Assembly: GCF_000341225.1 (NCBI RefSeq)
Contig: NZ_ANAC01000024.1
Span: forward strand, 55,371-119,370
Direction: 5' to 3'
Source: Nocardiopsis alba DSM 43377
Lineage (GTDB): Bacteria > Actinomycetota > Actinomycetes > Streptosporangiales > Streptosporangiaceae
DNA length: 64,000 nt
The first letter of the stretch is position 1, and each line of letters begins with the position of its first letter. Below are positions 34,092 to 42,586 of the stretch, one piece after another. The notes under the pieces were generated by a model, which searched no databases, was not told the origin of the DNA, and worked only from the letters and a program-made list of their open reading frames with translations. Both the position numbers and the translations under genes were made by a program.

Positions 34092-35411
34092 TCACCGATG
34101 CGAGGGTGCGGCCGGGCGCTCCAACCCCAGATGCCCGCGCAGGGTCTCCGACGTGTACTCGCGGCGGAACAGCCCCCGTTCCTGGAGGACGGGGATCACG
34201 TGGTCCACGAAGTCCTCGATCCCTCCCGGCAGGGACGGCGGCATGAGGTTGAAGCCGTCCGCGCCCTCCTCACGCAGCCATACGCCGATCCGGTCGGCGA
34301 TCTGCTCGGGGGTGCCGGTCATGGTGCAGTGCCCGCCGCCGGCGGCCAGACGTCCGAGCAGCCCGCGCACCGTGGGCCTTTCGGACTCGATGATCCGCAG
34401 GATGGTGGCGTAGCGGCCCTTGGGTCCGGTGAACGCCTCCAACGGGGGGAGTTCGGGGACGGGCGCGTCCAGCTTCCAGTTCGAGCAGTCCTGCTCCACG
34501 AACAGGCCCAACTGTCGCAACGACTCCTCCACCGGAAGGAGCAGGTCCAGTTCGTTCCGCTTGGCCTCGGCCTCCGCCTCGGTGGAGCCCACGTAGGTGA
34601 CCAGCCCCGGCATGATCGCCACCGAACGGGGGTCGCGGCCCGCCCGCCGGATCCTCGCCTTGACGTCCCGGTAGTAGTCCTGGGCGCTGGGGAGGTCGTA
34701 GGCCACCGAGTAGATCGCCTCGGCGCGACGGGAGGCCAGCGCGCGGCCCTGCTCGGAGGCGCCCGCCTGGAAGAGCACCGGGTGACCCTGGGGCGGGCGC
34801 GGTACGTTCAACGGGCCGTCGACCTGGAAGTGCTCCCCCTGGTGGTCGATGGGGCGGACCAGCTCGGGATCGGCGAAGACGCCGTCGCGGTCGTGGCGCA
34901 GGGCGTCCTCGCCCCAGGAGTCCCATAGACGCAGCACCACGTCCACGAACTCCTCGGCGCGGGCGTAGCGCTCCCCGTGCTCCGGCATCCTCTCGTAGCC
35001 GTGGTTGCGCGCTTCGGTGTCGAACATGGAGGTGACCACGTTCCACCCGATCCGACCGCCGGAGATGTGGTCGAGCGAGGCCAGCATGCGGGCGGCGTGG
35101 AAGGGGGTGTAGAAGGTGCTGGAGACGGTGCTGACCAGCCCGATCCGTTCCGTGGTCCGGCTCATCGCGGCCAGTGCGGTCAGGGGCTCGAGGAACCACC
35201 ACGGCCCTTCGGCCACCTCGCCGGCGGCGTGGCCGTCGGCGAAGAAGACCGCGTCCAGGAGGCCCCGCTCGGCGGTGCGGGCCAGCTCCTCGTAGTAGTG
35301 GATGTCCCCGATCCGCTCGGCGGGGGAATCGGGGTGACGCCAGGCCGCCTTGTGGTGGCCGGAGCCGAAGATGAACAGGTTGATGTGCGCCTGACGTTCG
35401 ATCTCGGACAT
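34092..35411 (-). CDS. LLM-class FMN-dependent monooxygenase (NtaA/SnaA/DmoA group)
   Basis: 439 residues, full length for the NtaA/DszA subgroup of bacterial-luciferase-like oxygenases, which use FMNH2 from a separate reductase. Family blocks include INLFIFGSGHHKAAWR, VSSTFYTPFHAARMLASLDH, GRIGWNVVTS and PVLFQAGASEQGR. The ATG overlaps the SDR stop by one base (TGATG). Second gene of an operon headed by a TPP riboswitch. The substrate is unknown; the group oxidises amines, sulfur compounds and heterocycles. Confidence 0.9.
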   Translation of the reverse strand: MSEIERQAHINLFIFGSGHHKAAWRHPDSPAERIGDIHYYEELARTAERGLLDAVFFADGHAAGEVAEGPWWFLEPLTALAAMSRTTERIGLVSTVSSTFYTPFHAARMLASLDHISGGRIGWNVVTSMFDTEARNHGYERMPEHGERYARAEEFVDVVLRLWDSWGEDALRHDRDGVFADPELVRPIDHQGEHFQVDGPLNVPRPPQGHPVLFQAGASEQGRALASRRAEAIYSVAYDLPSAQDYYRDVKARIRRAGRDPRSVAIMPGLVTYVGSTEAEAEAKRNELDLLLPVEESLRQLGLFVEQDCSNWKLDAPVPELPPLEAFTGPKGRYATILRIIESERPTVRGLLGRLAAGGGHCTMTGTPEQIADRIGVWLREEGADGFNLMPPSLPGGIEDFVDHVIPVLQERGLFRREYTSETLRGHLGLERPAAPSHR

Positions 35412-36199
35412 CAGTCCATCACCAGCCCGCCGTCGACGACCAGGTTCTGTCCGGTGACCGACCGGGCCCAGGGGGAGGCGAAGAACAGGGCGGTGTCGGC
35501 GAACTCGGCCGGGGTGGTGACCCGGCGCAGCGGGGTGCCGGAGGCGATCAGGTCGAACACCTCCTCGGGGGTGGCCGAGCTGGCGTCGGTGGTGCGCAGC
35601 AGACCGCCCGAGATCATGTTGACGGTGATGCCGTCGGGGCCCAGGTCGTGGGCGAGGGTGCGGGTCAGGGAGAGCAGGGCCGCCTTGGCCGCGGTGTAGT
35701 CGTGGTAGGGCACGACCGGGTGCTGGAACAGGTTGGTGCCCACGTTGACGATCCGCCCTCCCCCGGCCCGGCGCATTCCGGGGAGGGCCGCCTGCACGGT
35801 GTTCAAGGCGCCCTGGACGGTCCCGCTGAACTGCCGGTCGAGGTCCTGCCACGTCAAGGTGTCGGCGTGCGGTCGAGCGTCGCCGTTGAAGGAGAAGTCG
35901 ACGAGGGCGTTGTTGACGACGGTGGTGACGGGGGCGCCGAAGCGGCTCTCGGCCTCCTCCACCATCGCGGTGACCTGGTCGCGGTCACGCACATCGGCCC
36001 GGACCGCCAGGGCGGTGTCGGGGTGGGTCTCGGCCAGTTCGCGGGCGGCCTCGGCGCTGCTCCGGTGGTTGATCACCACACGGGCCCCTTCGCGCAGGAA
36101 GGCCCGGGCCAGATGGGAGCCCAGCCCGCGGGCTCCACCGGTGACGAGGACGACCTGTCGGTCGAGAGGGATCGCCTGTGCGGCTTCGGGGGAGGACAT
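35411..36199 (-). CDS. Short-chain dehydrogenase/reductase (FabG-like)
   Basis: 262 residues from ATG 36199 (MSSPEAAQAIPLDRQ); an upstream GTG at 36238 would start inside the riboswitch expression region. Cofactor motif TGGARGLGSHLA; NHRSS after strand 2 suggests NADPH. The active site has VNVGTN followed by YHDYTAAKAA (Tyr and Lys), with Asn-Ala in place of the usual NNAG (VVNNALVDF). AAGGGAACC precedes the start and can pair with an upstream TCCCTT. First gene under the TPP riboswitch. Confidence 0.9.
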   Translation of the reverse strand: MSSPEAAQAIPLDRQVVLVTGGARGLGSHLARAFLREGARVVINHRSSAEAARELAETHPDTALAVRADVRDRDQVTAMVEEAESRFGAPVTTVVNNALVDFSFNGDARPHADTLTWQDLDRQFSGTVQGALNTVQAALPGMRRAGGGRIVNVGTNLFQHPVVPYHDYTAAKAALLSLTRTLAHDLGPDGITVNMISGGLLRTTDASSATPEEVFDLIASGTPLRRVTTPAEFADTALFFASPWARSVTGQNLVVDGGLVMD

Positions 36200-36202
36200 C
36201 GG

Positions 36203-36229
36203 TTCCCTTTCTGTCTGGCGGAGAAGGGA
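36203..36229 (-). promoter_or_regulatory. Possible ribosome-binding-site sequestering hairpin
   Basis: On the minus strand TCCCTT (36224-36229) can pair with AAGGGA (36203-36209 region), which is the ribosome-binding site of the SDR gene. It fits a translational expression platform for the TPP aptamer. Confidence 0.5.
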
Positions 36230-36264
36230 GCCGTGCACAGAGGAGTCACCGCCGGGGGCGGGTG

Positions 36265-36360
36265 AGTGGACATCCCTTCGCCGGCGTTACCCGGATCAGG
36301 TTCGACGGGTGTGATCTCAGCTCGGAACCCCTGTGCGGTCCGAAGCACCCCGTGTCACTG
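36265..36360 (-). promoter_or_regulatory. TPP riboswitch (THI element)
   Basis: On the minus strand the sequence contains both conserved aptamer halves: GCTGAGA followed by ACCC (pyrimidine-binding arm) and GAACCTGATCCGGGTAACGC followed by GGCGAAGGGA (pyrophosphate-binding arm). The outer helix P1 can form between AGTGACA (36353-36359) and TGTCCACT (36265-36272 region). It lies about 65 bp upstream of the SDR gene and points at it. Confidence 0.93.
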
Positions 36361-36652
36361 GTGCTCAAGGTAGTCCACCGTCCTTTCGAGGACGTGGGGT
36401 GGGGTGCGGTACGGCGTCACGGAGTGTGCCGGAACCCGGACTTTCCGACCGACCGTTCGGTAAGGACATGTGTTCTCAACTGCGAAAGTAAGGCCCCGGT
36501 GTAGAAAGTGTCGTGCCTCACATGGCATGGTGTTCTGGGGCTCATGAGCATGTCGTCCGTTTTTCCCCTTGTACGCCCCGAATACGCGGACGGCGCCTGC
36601 CGTGGCCCATCGACGGATCCGGCCCATGCCGGCAGAGAACTACGGAGCAGCA
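36361..36652. other. Intergenic region between the riboswitch and the MHS transporter
   Basis: 292 bp (453 bp from the SDR start). It must contain two divergent promoters. I see no gene and no second aptamer on the plus strand. Confidence 0.5.
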
Positions 36653-38020
36653 ATGGCGACTTCCGACGCCACGACCCCCGAACCGGGTGCCCCTCTCGAC
36701 CGAAGAGAGAAGCGCAAGGTCCTCGCCGGGACGATGGTCGGTACCACCATCGAGTGGTACGACTTCTTCATCTACGCCCAGGCCGCGGGCCTCGTACTCG
36801 CACCGCTCTTCCTGGAACCCCTGTCCGCCAGCAGCCCGGGCGTCGCCCAGGTGCTCTCCTTCGCCACCATCGGCATCTCCTTCCTCTTCCGGCCGCTCGG
36901 CGCGATCGTCGCCGGTCACCTCGGCGACCGGTTCGGACGCAAGCGGATCCTGGTGGCGACCCTCGTCATGATGGGCGTGGCGACCTTCGTCATCGGCCTG
37001 CTGCCCACCTACGCGCAGATCGGCATGGCCGCCCCGATCCTGCTGATCCTGATGCGCATCATCCAGGGCTTCTCCGCCGGCGGCGAGTGGGGCGGGGCCG
37101 CCCTGATGTCGGTGGAACACGCTCCGGTGCACAAGAGGGGCTACTTCGGCGCCTACCCGCAGATCGGCGTCCCCTGCGGCATGATCCTCGCGACCTTCGT
37201 GGTCTGGGTCATCACCGCGATCATCGGTACCGACGCCTTCCTCGAGTGGGGCTGGCGCATCCCCTTCCTGCTGTCCGTCGTGCTGATCGTCGTCGGCCAC
37301 CTCATCCGCAAGACGGTCGAGGAGTCCCCGGTCTTCAAGCACATGCAGGCGCGTCGGGCCAAGTCCTCCGCCCCGCTGGGCCGCCTGTTCCGCGAGAACA
37401 CCCGTGAGGTCGTCCTCTCCGCGCTGATCTTCGTCTCCAACAACGCCGCGGGTTACCTCGTCATCGCCTTCCTCGCCACCTACGCCTCGAGGCCGGTCGA
37501 GGACATGGGGCTGGGGATGGAACGCGGCCCGGTCCTGCTGGCGACGACCCTGGCCTCCTTCGGCTGGCTGATCTCGACGCTGTACGGCGGATGGATCTGC
37601 GACCGGATCGGCCGGGTGCGGACCTTCCAGATCGGCTACGTGCTGCTCGCCGCCTGGGCGGTGCCGATGTGGTTCCTGGTCGACACCGGCGACGTCCTCC
37701 TGTACTTCGTGGGGGTCTTCGTCTTCACGCTGACCTTCGGCCTGAGCTACGGACCCCAGTCCGCCTTGTACGCGGAGATGTTCCCGGCGGAGGTCCGTTA
37801 TTCGGGCGTCTCGATCGGCTACGCCCTCGGGGCGATCCTGGGCGGGGCCTTCGCCGCGATGATCGCCGAGCTGCTGCTGAACAGCTTCGGCGCCTCGTGG
37901 ACCATCGGCGTGTACATCGTCGGGCTCTCCGTGATCTCCTTCGCCGCGGTCTCACTGGTGAAGGTCCAGGAGGGCCGGGACCTGCACGCGGACGAGGCCG
38001 ACCCCGCCACCGCGGGGTAG
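36653..38020 (+). CDS. MHS-family (metabolite:H+ symporter) MFS transporter
   Basis: 455 residues and 12 predicted membrane segments. MHS signatures: GTTIEWYDFFIYAQAAGLVL in TM1, the loop GHLGDRFGRKRILV, and GGEWGGAALMSVEHAP in TM5. I chose ATG 36653 with GGAGC upstream; the longer frame adds 28 non-conserved residues. MHS proteins take up organic acids, betaines, shikimate and similar solutes with protons. Divergent from the TPP-riboswitch operon, so it may import that operon's substrate (inference). Confidence 0.92.
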   Translation: MATSDATTPEPGAPLDRREKRKVLAGTMVGTTIEWYDFFIYAQAAGLVLAPLFLEPLSASSPGVAQVLSFATIGISFLFRPLGAIVAGHLGDRFGRKRILVATLVMMGVATFVIGLLPTYAQIGMAAPILLILMRIIQGFSAGGEWGGAALMSVEHAPVHKRGYFGAYPQIGVPCGMILATFVVWVITAIIGTDAFLEWGWRIPFLLSVVLIVVGHLIRKTVEESPVFKHMQARRAKSSAPLGRLFRENTREVVLSALIFVSNNAAGYLVIAFLATYASRPVEDMGLGMERGPVLLATTLASFGWLISTLYGGWICDRIGRVRTFQIGYVLLAAWAVPMWFLVDTGDVLLYFVGVFVFTLTFGLSYGPQSALYAEMFPAEVRYSGVSIGYALGAILGGAFAAMIAELLLNSFGASWTIGVYIVGLSVISFAAVSLVKVQEGRDLHADEADPATAG

Positions 38021-38032
38021 GCCTCCGGTCGA

Positions 38033-38074
38033 GGACGGGGCGACGGTTCGTGGGAACGGACCGTCGCCCCGTCC
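38033..38074. terminator. Bidirectional terminator
   Basis: Perfect 15-bp stem (38033-38047 with 38060-38074) between the convergent transporter and lipase genes. Confidence 0.88.
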
Positions 38075-38089
38075 CATGTCGGGGACGGG

Positions 38090-38758
38090 TCAGCCGACGA
38101 CGCGACGGACGTGATCGATGACCTCGCCGTTCCACATCATCGAGATGTGCTCCACGCACCCGACCCGGATGTTGTCGGCCCCGGGCAGGGAGGTGCTCTC
38201 CGTGGGAGAGATGACGATGTCGCAGGGGGAACGCAGGGTCGTGTACCCGACCGGCCCGGGCGTGGGGTCGCCGGAGTTGAGGTCGGCGAGGAAGTCCGAC
38301 CCGTGCCTCATCTCGGCGCAAGGGGTGATCGGCGATGGGCACAGGTTCGCGATGTCGGTCCCGTTGTTGGGGCCGCCGATGGAGATCCACTGGTCGACGG
38401 TCTCCGTGCCGCCGAGGTTCTTGATGTAGTAGCGCGAGGACAGGCCGCCCATGGAGTGGGTCACCAGGTGCACGCGGTCGACACCGTGCTCGCCGCGCAC
38501 CTCGTCGATCCGCTCCGAGAGCCGTTCCGCGATGGTGGTGTTGGAACGGGCCCAGTCGTAGGAGAAGACGTGCAGCCGGTCCTCCGGGTAGCCGGAGTCG
38601 ACGAGGGCGGCCCGCATGTCGTCCCACTGGCCGCCCTTGCCCATGAACCCGTGGACGAAGACGACGGGGGTGTGGGAGTCGGCGCCGGCGGGGGCGGCCT
38701 GGAGGGACATTCCGAGGGCGAGGACGAATCCGAGCAGGAGGGAGATCGGGCGTCTCAT
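38090..38758 (-). CDS. Secreted lipase/esterase, alpha/beta fold
   Basis: 222 residues. The signal peptide (MRRPISLLLGFVLALGMSL, cleavage near AGA-DSH, about residue 27) is followed by VVFVHGFMGKGGQWDDM. The nucleophile elbow is VTHSMGGLSSRYY, as in LipA/class-2 triacylglycerol lipases. Four cysteines in the C-terminal half probably form disulfides. ATG 38758 has CGGAG 5 bases upstream. Divergent from the large LuxR regulator with an inverted repeat between them. Confidence 0.9.
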   Translation of the reverse strand: MRRPISLLLGFVLALGMSLQAAPAGADSHTPVVFVHGFMGKGGQWDDMRAALVDSGYPEDRLHVFSYDWARSNTTIAERLSERIDEVRGEHGVDRVHLVTHSMGGLSSRYYIKNLGGTETVDQWISIGGPNNGTDIANLCPSPITPCAEMRHGSDFLADLNSGDPTPGPVGYTTLRSPCDIVISPTESTSLPGADNIRVGCVEHISMMWNGEVIDHVRRVVG

Positions 38759-38843
38759 ATGAGCTCCGAGGGTGGGGGAGGCGGGGGATCCCGATTGTGC
38801 GCCGCGGACCATGGCGCGCGCATCGGCCGAATCGCCGGTCCCT

Positions 38844-38868
38844 TTACTCGTTTTTAACCGACGAGTAA
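38844..38868. promoter_or_regulatory. Inverted repeat in the lipase-LAL divergent promoter
   Basis: Perfect 8-bp arms TTACTCGT and ACGAGTAA separated by 9 bases, 19 bp ahead of the LAL start. Candidate operator for the LuxR-type protein. Confidence 0.6.
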
Positions 38869-38886
38869 CTTAAGGGGGTGAACAGC

Positions 38887-41655
38887 GTGAACCCGCTCAC
38901 ACGTACAGCGCCCCTGTACGGGCGCGACCACGAACTGCTCTCCCTCCGCCACCTGCTCGAATCCGCCCGTTCGGGACGGAGCGGCGGCCTGCTCGTGACG
39001 GGGCCTCCCGGCTCCGGCAGGACCGCACTCCTGGAGCGCGCCGTGTCCGAGGCACCCGACTTCACCGTGCTCCACGCCCGCGCGGCGCCGGGCGAGAGCC
39101 GGATCCCCCTGGCCGGGCTCCACCAACTCCTGAGGCCCGCGCTCCCCTACCTCCCACGTCTGCCGCACGTCCAACGCGAGACCCTCACCCGCGCCCTGGA
39201 CACCGGAGAGCCGGGCGGCGACCTCCCCCTGGCCGGCGCGGCCCTGGGGCTGCTCGCCGAGGTCGCGGCCCAGAGTCCGCTCCTGCTCCACGTCGACGAC
39301 TTCCACCTGCTCGACCCGCTCTCCCGGAGGGTCGTGGCCTTCGCCGCCCGCAGACTGACCCACGACGGAGCGGTGGTCCTGCTCAGTGCCGAAGGTCCGG
39401 AGCCGGGGCTGCTCGCCGGCGTCCCGGCCCTTCGTCTGCGCCCTCTGCCGGAACGGGCCGTTCTGCGCCTGCTGCGCGAGTCGGCCGCGGGGCACGGAGG
39501 GCGTGCCGAGGACGGGCCGACCGAACCGGTGGCCTCCGCGCTCGCCGAGGCCGCCGAGGGCAACCCCCGTGCGGCCCTCGAGCTACTGGAGGGGAGCACC
39601 CCCGACCAGCGTTCCGGGGCGGTCGCCCTGGAACGACCACCACGCTCTCACGGTGAACTCACCGATGCCTTCGCCGAGCGTCTCCATCGGCTTCCGGAGG
39701 AGACCCGACTCGCCCTGGTGCGGGCCGCCGCCGACCCGCACGCCCCCGCGTCGACGGACCCCGACGTCCTCGAACCCGCGCGTCGCGCCGGACTGGTCGT
39801 GGAGACGGGGGACCGGACGGTCTTCGCCCATCCACTGGCCCGCTCGGCCGGCTACCACCACGCCTCCCCCGCCGAACGGCGCTCCGCGCACCTGGACCTG
39901 GCCCGCGCGCACGAGGACGCCCGGGACACCGGCCGGGCCCTCTGGCATCGCGCGCTCGCCGGGGGCGGCCCGGACGAGAGGGTCGCGGCCTCCCTTCACG
40001 CGGAGGCGCACCGCGCCGTAGAGCGGAACGGCCACGCCCCGGCCTCCCTGCTCCACGAACACGCGGCCCGCCTGAGCCTCGATCCGATCCTTCGGGGGAG
40101 GCGCCTGGTCGACGCCGCCCGATCCGCCTGGCTGTCCGGTGCTCCGGCCCGGGCCGGGCGGCTCCTCGAACGCGTGCGCTCACTGCCCGTCCGGAGCGAC
40201 CGGGGGTACGCCGTCCAGGACCACGCCGACCTGCTCCGGGCCGAGATGGACCTGCGCTCGGGGGTGGCCATCGACGCCGTCCAACGACTCGGCCCGGCCG
40301 CCGAACGGCTGGCACGGAGCGATCCGGGTACGGCCCTGCGGGCCCTGTTGCAGGCGGGCGAGGCCGGATGCCTGTCCGGTGACCACGAGCGTTTCTTCGC
40401 CACCGTCGAACGCGCCCGGACCCTCGTCTCCGAGGCCGTGCCCGATGGCGGCCGCGCGAGGCCCTGGGATCGTCTCGTCCTCGACTACATGACGGGGAAG
40501 GCCGCCATGTTCCAGGGCCGGCACCGTGAGGGCGCCGAGCTCCTGGAACGGGCCGAGAGGGTCGCGGAGCGGATCGGGGACCCCGAGGCGCTCGTTCTGG
40601 GCGGGATCGCCGGCCTGCTCCGAGGCGACCACATGCGCACCCGGTCCCTGGCCGGGCGGGCCGTGACGATCGCGCGCCGGACCGGTGCTCTGGCCCTGGT
40701 CCCGCAGGCCCTGGAGTTCCTGACCTACGCGGAGATGTGGTTCGGACGCCTCTCCCTGGCCGAGGAGAGCGCGGCCGAAGGGCTGCGGAGCGCGGTGGGG
40801 TCCGGGCAGGACAACTGCGCGAGCCATCACCGGGGCGCGCTCGCCTTCGTCGCCGCCCTTCGGGGTGAGGAGGACGACTGTCGGGAGCACGCGGAGACCG
40901 CGCTGGCGCTGGCCGGGGAACACGACGTCGGCCTCCCCGCGGGGCTCGCCTCCTGGGCCCTGGCCCTGCTCGATCTGGGTTCCGGCCGTACGGCGGAGGC
41001 GGCGATGCGGTTGCGCTCCCTGGCCCGTTCCGGCCCCGGACGCGGTCACGCGGCGGTGCGGCTGTTGATCACCCCGCACCTGGTGGAGGCGTCGGTACGC
41101 GGCGGGGTCGAGGTGCGGGTGCGTCGCGCGGTGGAGACCTTCGCGGGGTGGGCCGAGGCGACCGGCCAGGACACCGCCCGGGCCCAGGTGATGCGCTGCC
41201 GGGGTCTGCTCTGCGAGGGAGAGGAGGCGACCGGGTTCTTCGAGAGGGCGCTGGAACTGCACTCCTCCGGTTACTGCGACTTCGAAGAGGCGCGCACCCG
41301 GTTGTTGTACGGCGGCCATCTGCGCAGGTCACGCCATCCGGGGCGGGCGCGTGAGCATCTGTACACCGCGATGGAGGCCTTCGAACGGCTGGGGGCCCGG
41401 CCGTGGGCGCGTCAGGCCGGACAGGAGCTCCGGGCGGCGCGCGGTGGCACGGCGACGCCTGAGGCGGGCGGATTGGAACGGCTCAGCCCGCAACAGTTGC
41501 GGATCGCCCGGCATGTGGCGGGCGGCGCCACCAATCGGGAGGTCGCGGCGCGGCTCTTTCTGAGCACCCGGACGGTCGATCACCACTTGCGCAACATCTA
41601 CACCAGGCTCGGGATCCGTTCCCGCGTAGAGCTGTCCCGCCTCGTCGGCGGTTGA
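38887..41655 (+). CDS. Large ATP-binding LuxR-family regulator (LAL)
   Basis: 922 residues from GTG 38887; AAGGGGG lies 9 bases upstream. A GTG at 38878 adds three residues but overlaps that site. The N-terminal AAA/NTPase module opens YGRDHELLSL and has Walker A TGPPGSGRTAL and a Walker B LLLHVDDFHLLD. A helical TPR-like middle follows. The C-terminal LuxR helix-turn-helix is LSPQQLRIARHVAGGATNRE to STRTVDHHLRNIYTRLG. LALs activate catabolic or antibiotic clusters. No biosynthetic cluster is adjacent; the divergent lipase is the obvious target. Confidence 0.92.
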   Translation: MNPLTRTAPLYGRDHELLSLRHLLESARSGRSGGLLVTGPPGSGRTALLERAVSEAPDFTVLHARAAPGESRIPLAGLHQLLRPALPYLPRLPHVQRETLTRALDTGEPGGDLPLAGAALGLLAEVAAQSPLLLHVDDFHLLDPLSRRVVAFAARRLTHDGAVVLLSAEGPEPGLLAGVPALRLRPLPERAVLRLLRESAAGHGGRAEDGPTEPVASALAEAAEGNPRAALELLEGSTPDQRSGAVALERPPRSHGELTDAFAERLHRLPEETRLALVRAAADPHAPASTDPDVLEPARRAGLVVETGDRTVFAHPLARSAGYHHASPAERRSAHLDLARAHEDARDTGRALWHRALAGGGPDERVAASLHAEAHRAVERNGHAPASLLHEHAARLSLDPILRGRRLVDAARSAWLSGAPARAGRLLERVRSLPVRSDRGYAVQDHADLLRAEMDLRSGVAIDAVQRLGPAAERLARSDPGTALRALLQAGEAGCLSGDHERFFATVERARTLVSEAVPDGGRARPWDRLVLDYMTGKAAMFQGRHREGAELLERAERVAERIGDPEALVLGGIAGLLRGDHMRTRSLAGRAVTIARRTGALALVPQALEFLTYAEMWFGRLSLAEESAAEGLRSAVGSGQDNCASHHRGALAFVAALRGEEDDCREHAETALALAGEHDVGLPAGLASWALALLDLGSGRTAEAAMRLRSLARSGPGRGHAAVRLLITPHLVEASVRGGVEVRVRRAVETFAGWAEATGQDTARAQVMRCRGLLCEGEEATGFFERALELHSSGYCDFEEARTRLLYGGHLRRSRHPGRAREHLYTAMEAFERLGARPWARQAGQELRAARGGTATPEAGGLERLSPQQLRIARHVAGGATNREVAARLFLSTRTVDHHLRNIYTRLGIRSRVELSRLVGG

Positions 41656-41690
41656 CCGGTGCCGACGACGGGTCCTGAACGGCCCGAATA

Positions 41691-41729
41691 CGGAGGGAGC
41701 CGGCCCCCGCCCGGGGCCGGCTCCCTCCG
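41691..41729. terminator. Bidirectional terminator
   Basis: Perfect 17-bp stem (41691-41707 with 41713-41729), 5-base loop, between the LAL and phosphoribosyltransferase genes. Confidence 0.9.
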
Positions 41730-41740
41730 GTGCGTTCGTG

Positions 41741-42238
41741 TCAGGCGTCGCGGACCTGGTCCTCGCGGTGGACCACCGGGGGCAGGACCGACCAGGGGAA
41801 GTTGATCCAGCGGTCGGTGTGCTTCCACACGTACTCGCACTTGATCAGGGACTGGGGCTTTTCGTAGACGACGGCGCTGCGCACCTCGGCGACGTGCTCG
41901 GAACAGAAGTCGTGCACGAGTTTGAGGGTCTTGCCGGTGTCGGCGACGTCGTCGGCGACGAGCACCTTCTTGTTGCTCAGGTCCACCACGTTGGGGACCG
42001 GGGGCAGCATGACCGGCATGTCCAGGGTGGTGCCGACACCCGTGTAGAACTCGACGTTCATGACGTGCAGGTTCTTGACGTCCAGGGCGTAGCCCAGGCC
42101 GCCGGCGACGAACAGGCCGCCGCGGGCGATGGACAGGATGATGTCGGGCTCGTACCCGTCGTCGGCGATCGCCTGTGCCATCTCGCGCATCGCGGTGCCG
42201 AAGAGCTCATAGCTCAGGTTCTCGCGCTCGTCGCTCAC
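41741..42238 (-). CDS. Purine-type phosphoribosyltransferase
   Basis: 165 residues from GTG 42238 (MSDERENLSYELFG), with GGGGAG 9 bases upstream. The PRPP-binding loop VLVADDVADTGKTL is intact, and SIARGGLFVAGGLGYAL is the typical N-terminal loop. Similar to Gpt/xanthine-guanine or hypoxanthine phosphoribosyltransferases that salvage bases to nucleotides. The exact base is not certain. Divergent from the 2-oxoacid dehydrogenase operon. Confidence 0.88.
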   Translation of the reverse strand: MSDERENLSYELFGTAMREMAQAIADDGYEPDIILSIARGGLFVAGGLGYALDVKNLHVMNVEFYTGVGTTLDMPVMLPPVPNVVDLSNKKVLVADDVADTGKTLKLVHDFCSEHVAEVRSAVVYEKPQSLIKCEYVWKHTDRWINFPWSVLPPVVHREDQVRDA

Positions 42239-42586
42239 GGTCTTGTCTCCCCCTGATGTCCCTGCGGTGTCCGATGTGCGCGGCGCCTCGCAGGTCAGGC
42301 CGCTCGCGGCACCGACCCATGCTAACGACGCCCCCGCACCTCTCCGAGGCGCGGTGCCCCTCCCGAAGGCCGGACCGGGTCGGGTCGAGAAGAGGGTCAC
42401 TCGGGTGTGAGGTGTAGGCCACATGTCCACGCGAAGTGGTGTCCCAGGTCACATATGTGGACACTCGGCCCGAAAACTCTGATCGATTTGCGACATTTTC
42501 TCGATTTTGACCGGTTTGTGGCGAACAGATGGTCGCGAACAGCACCATGTCTGCATACAGATCTTCCGCGCCCAGGAGGTTGCAGC
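42239..42586. promoter_or_regulatory. Divergent promoter region of phosphoribosyltransferase and BCDH operon
   Basis: 348 bp. The right half is locally AT-rich (42478-42518). It holds a direct repeat GCGAACAG (42521-42528 and 42535-42542) and a 13-bp word TCGGCCCGAAAAC (42465-42477) that recurs at 48874-48886. No gene is supported. Confidence 0.45.
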
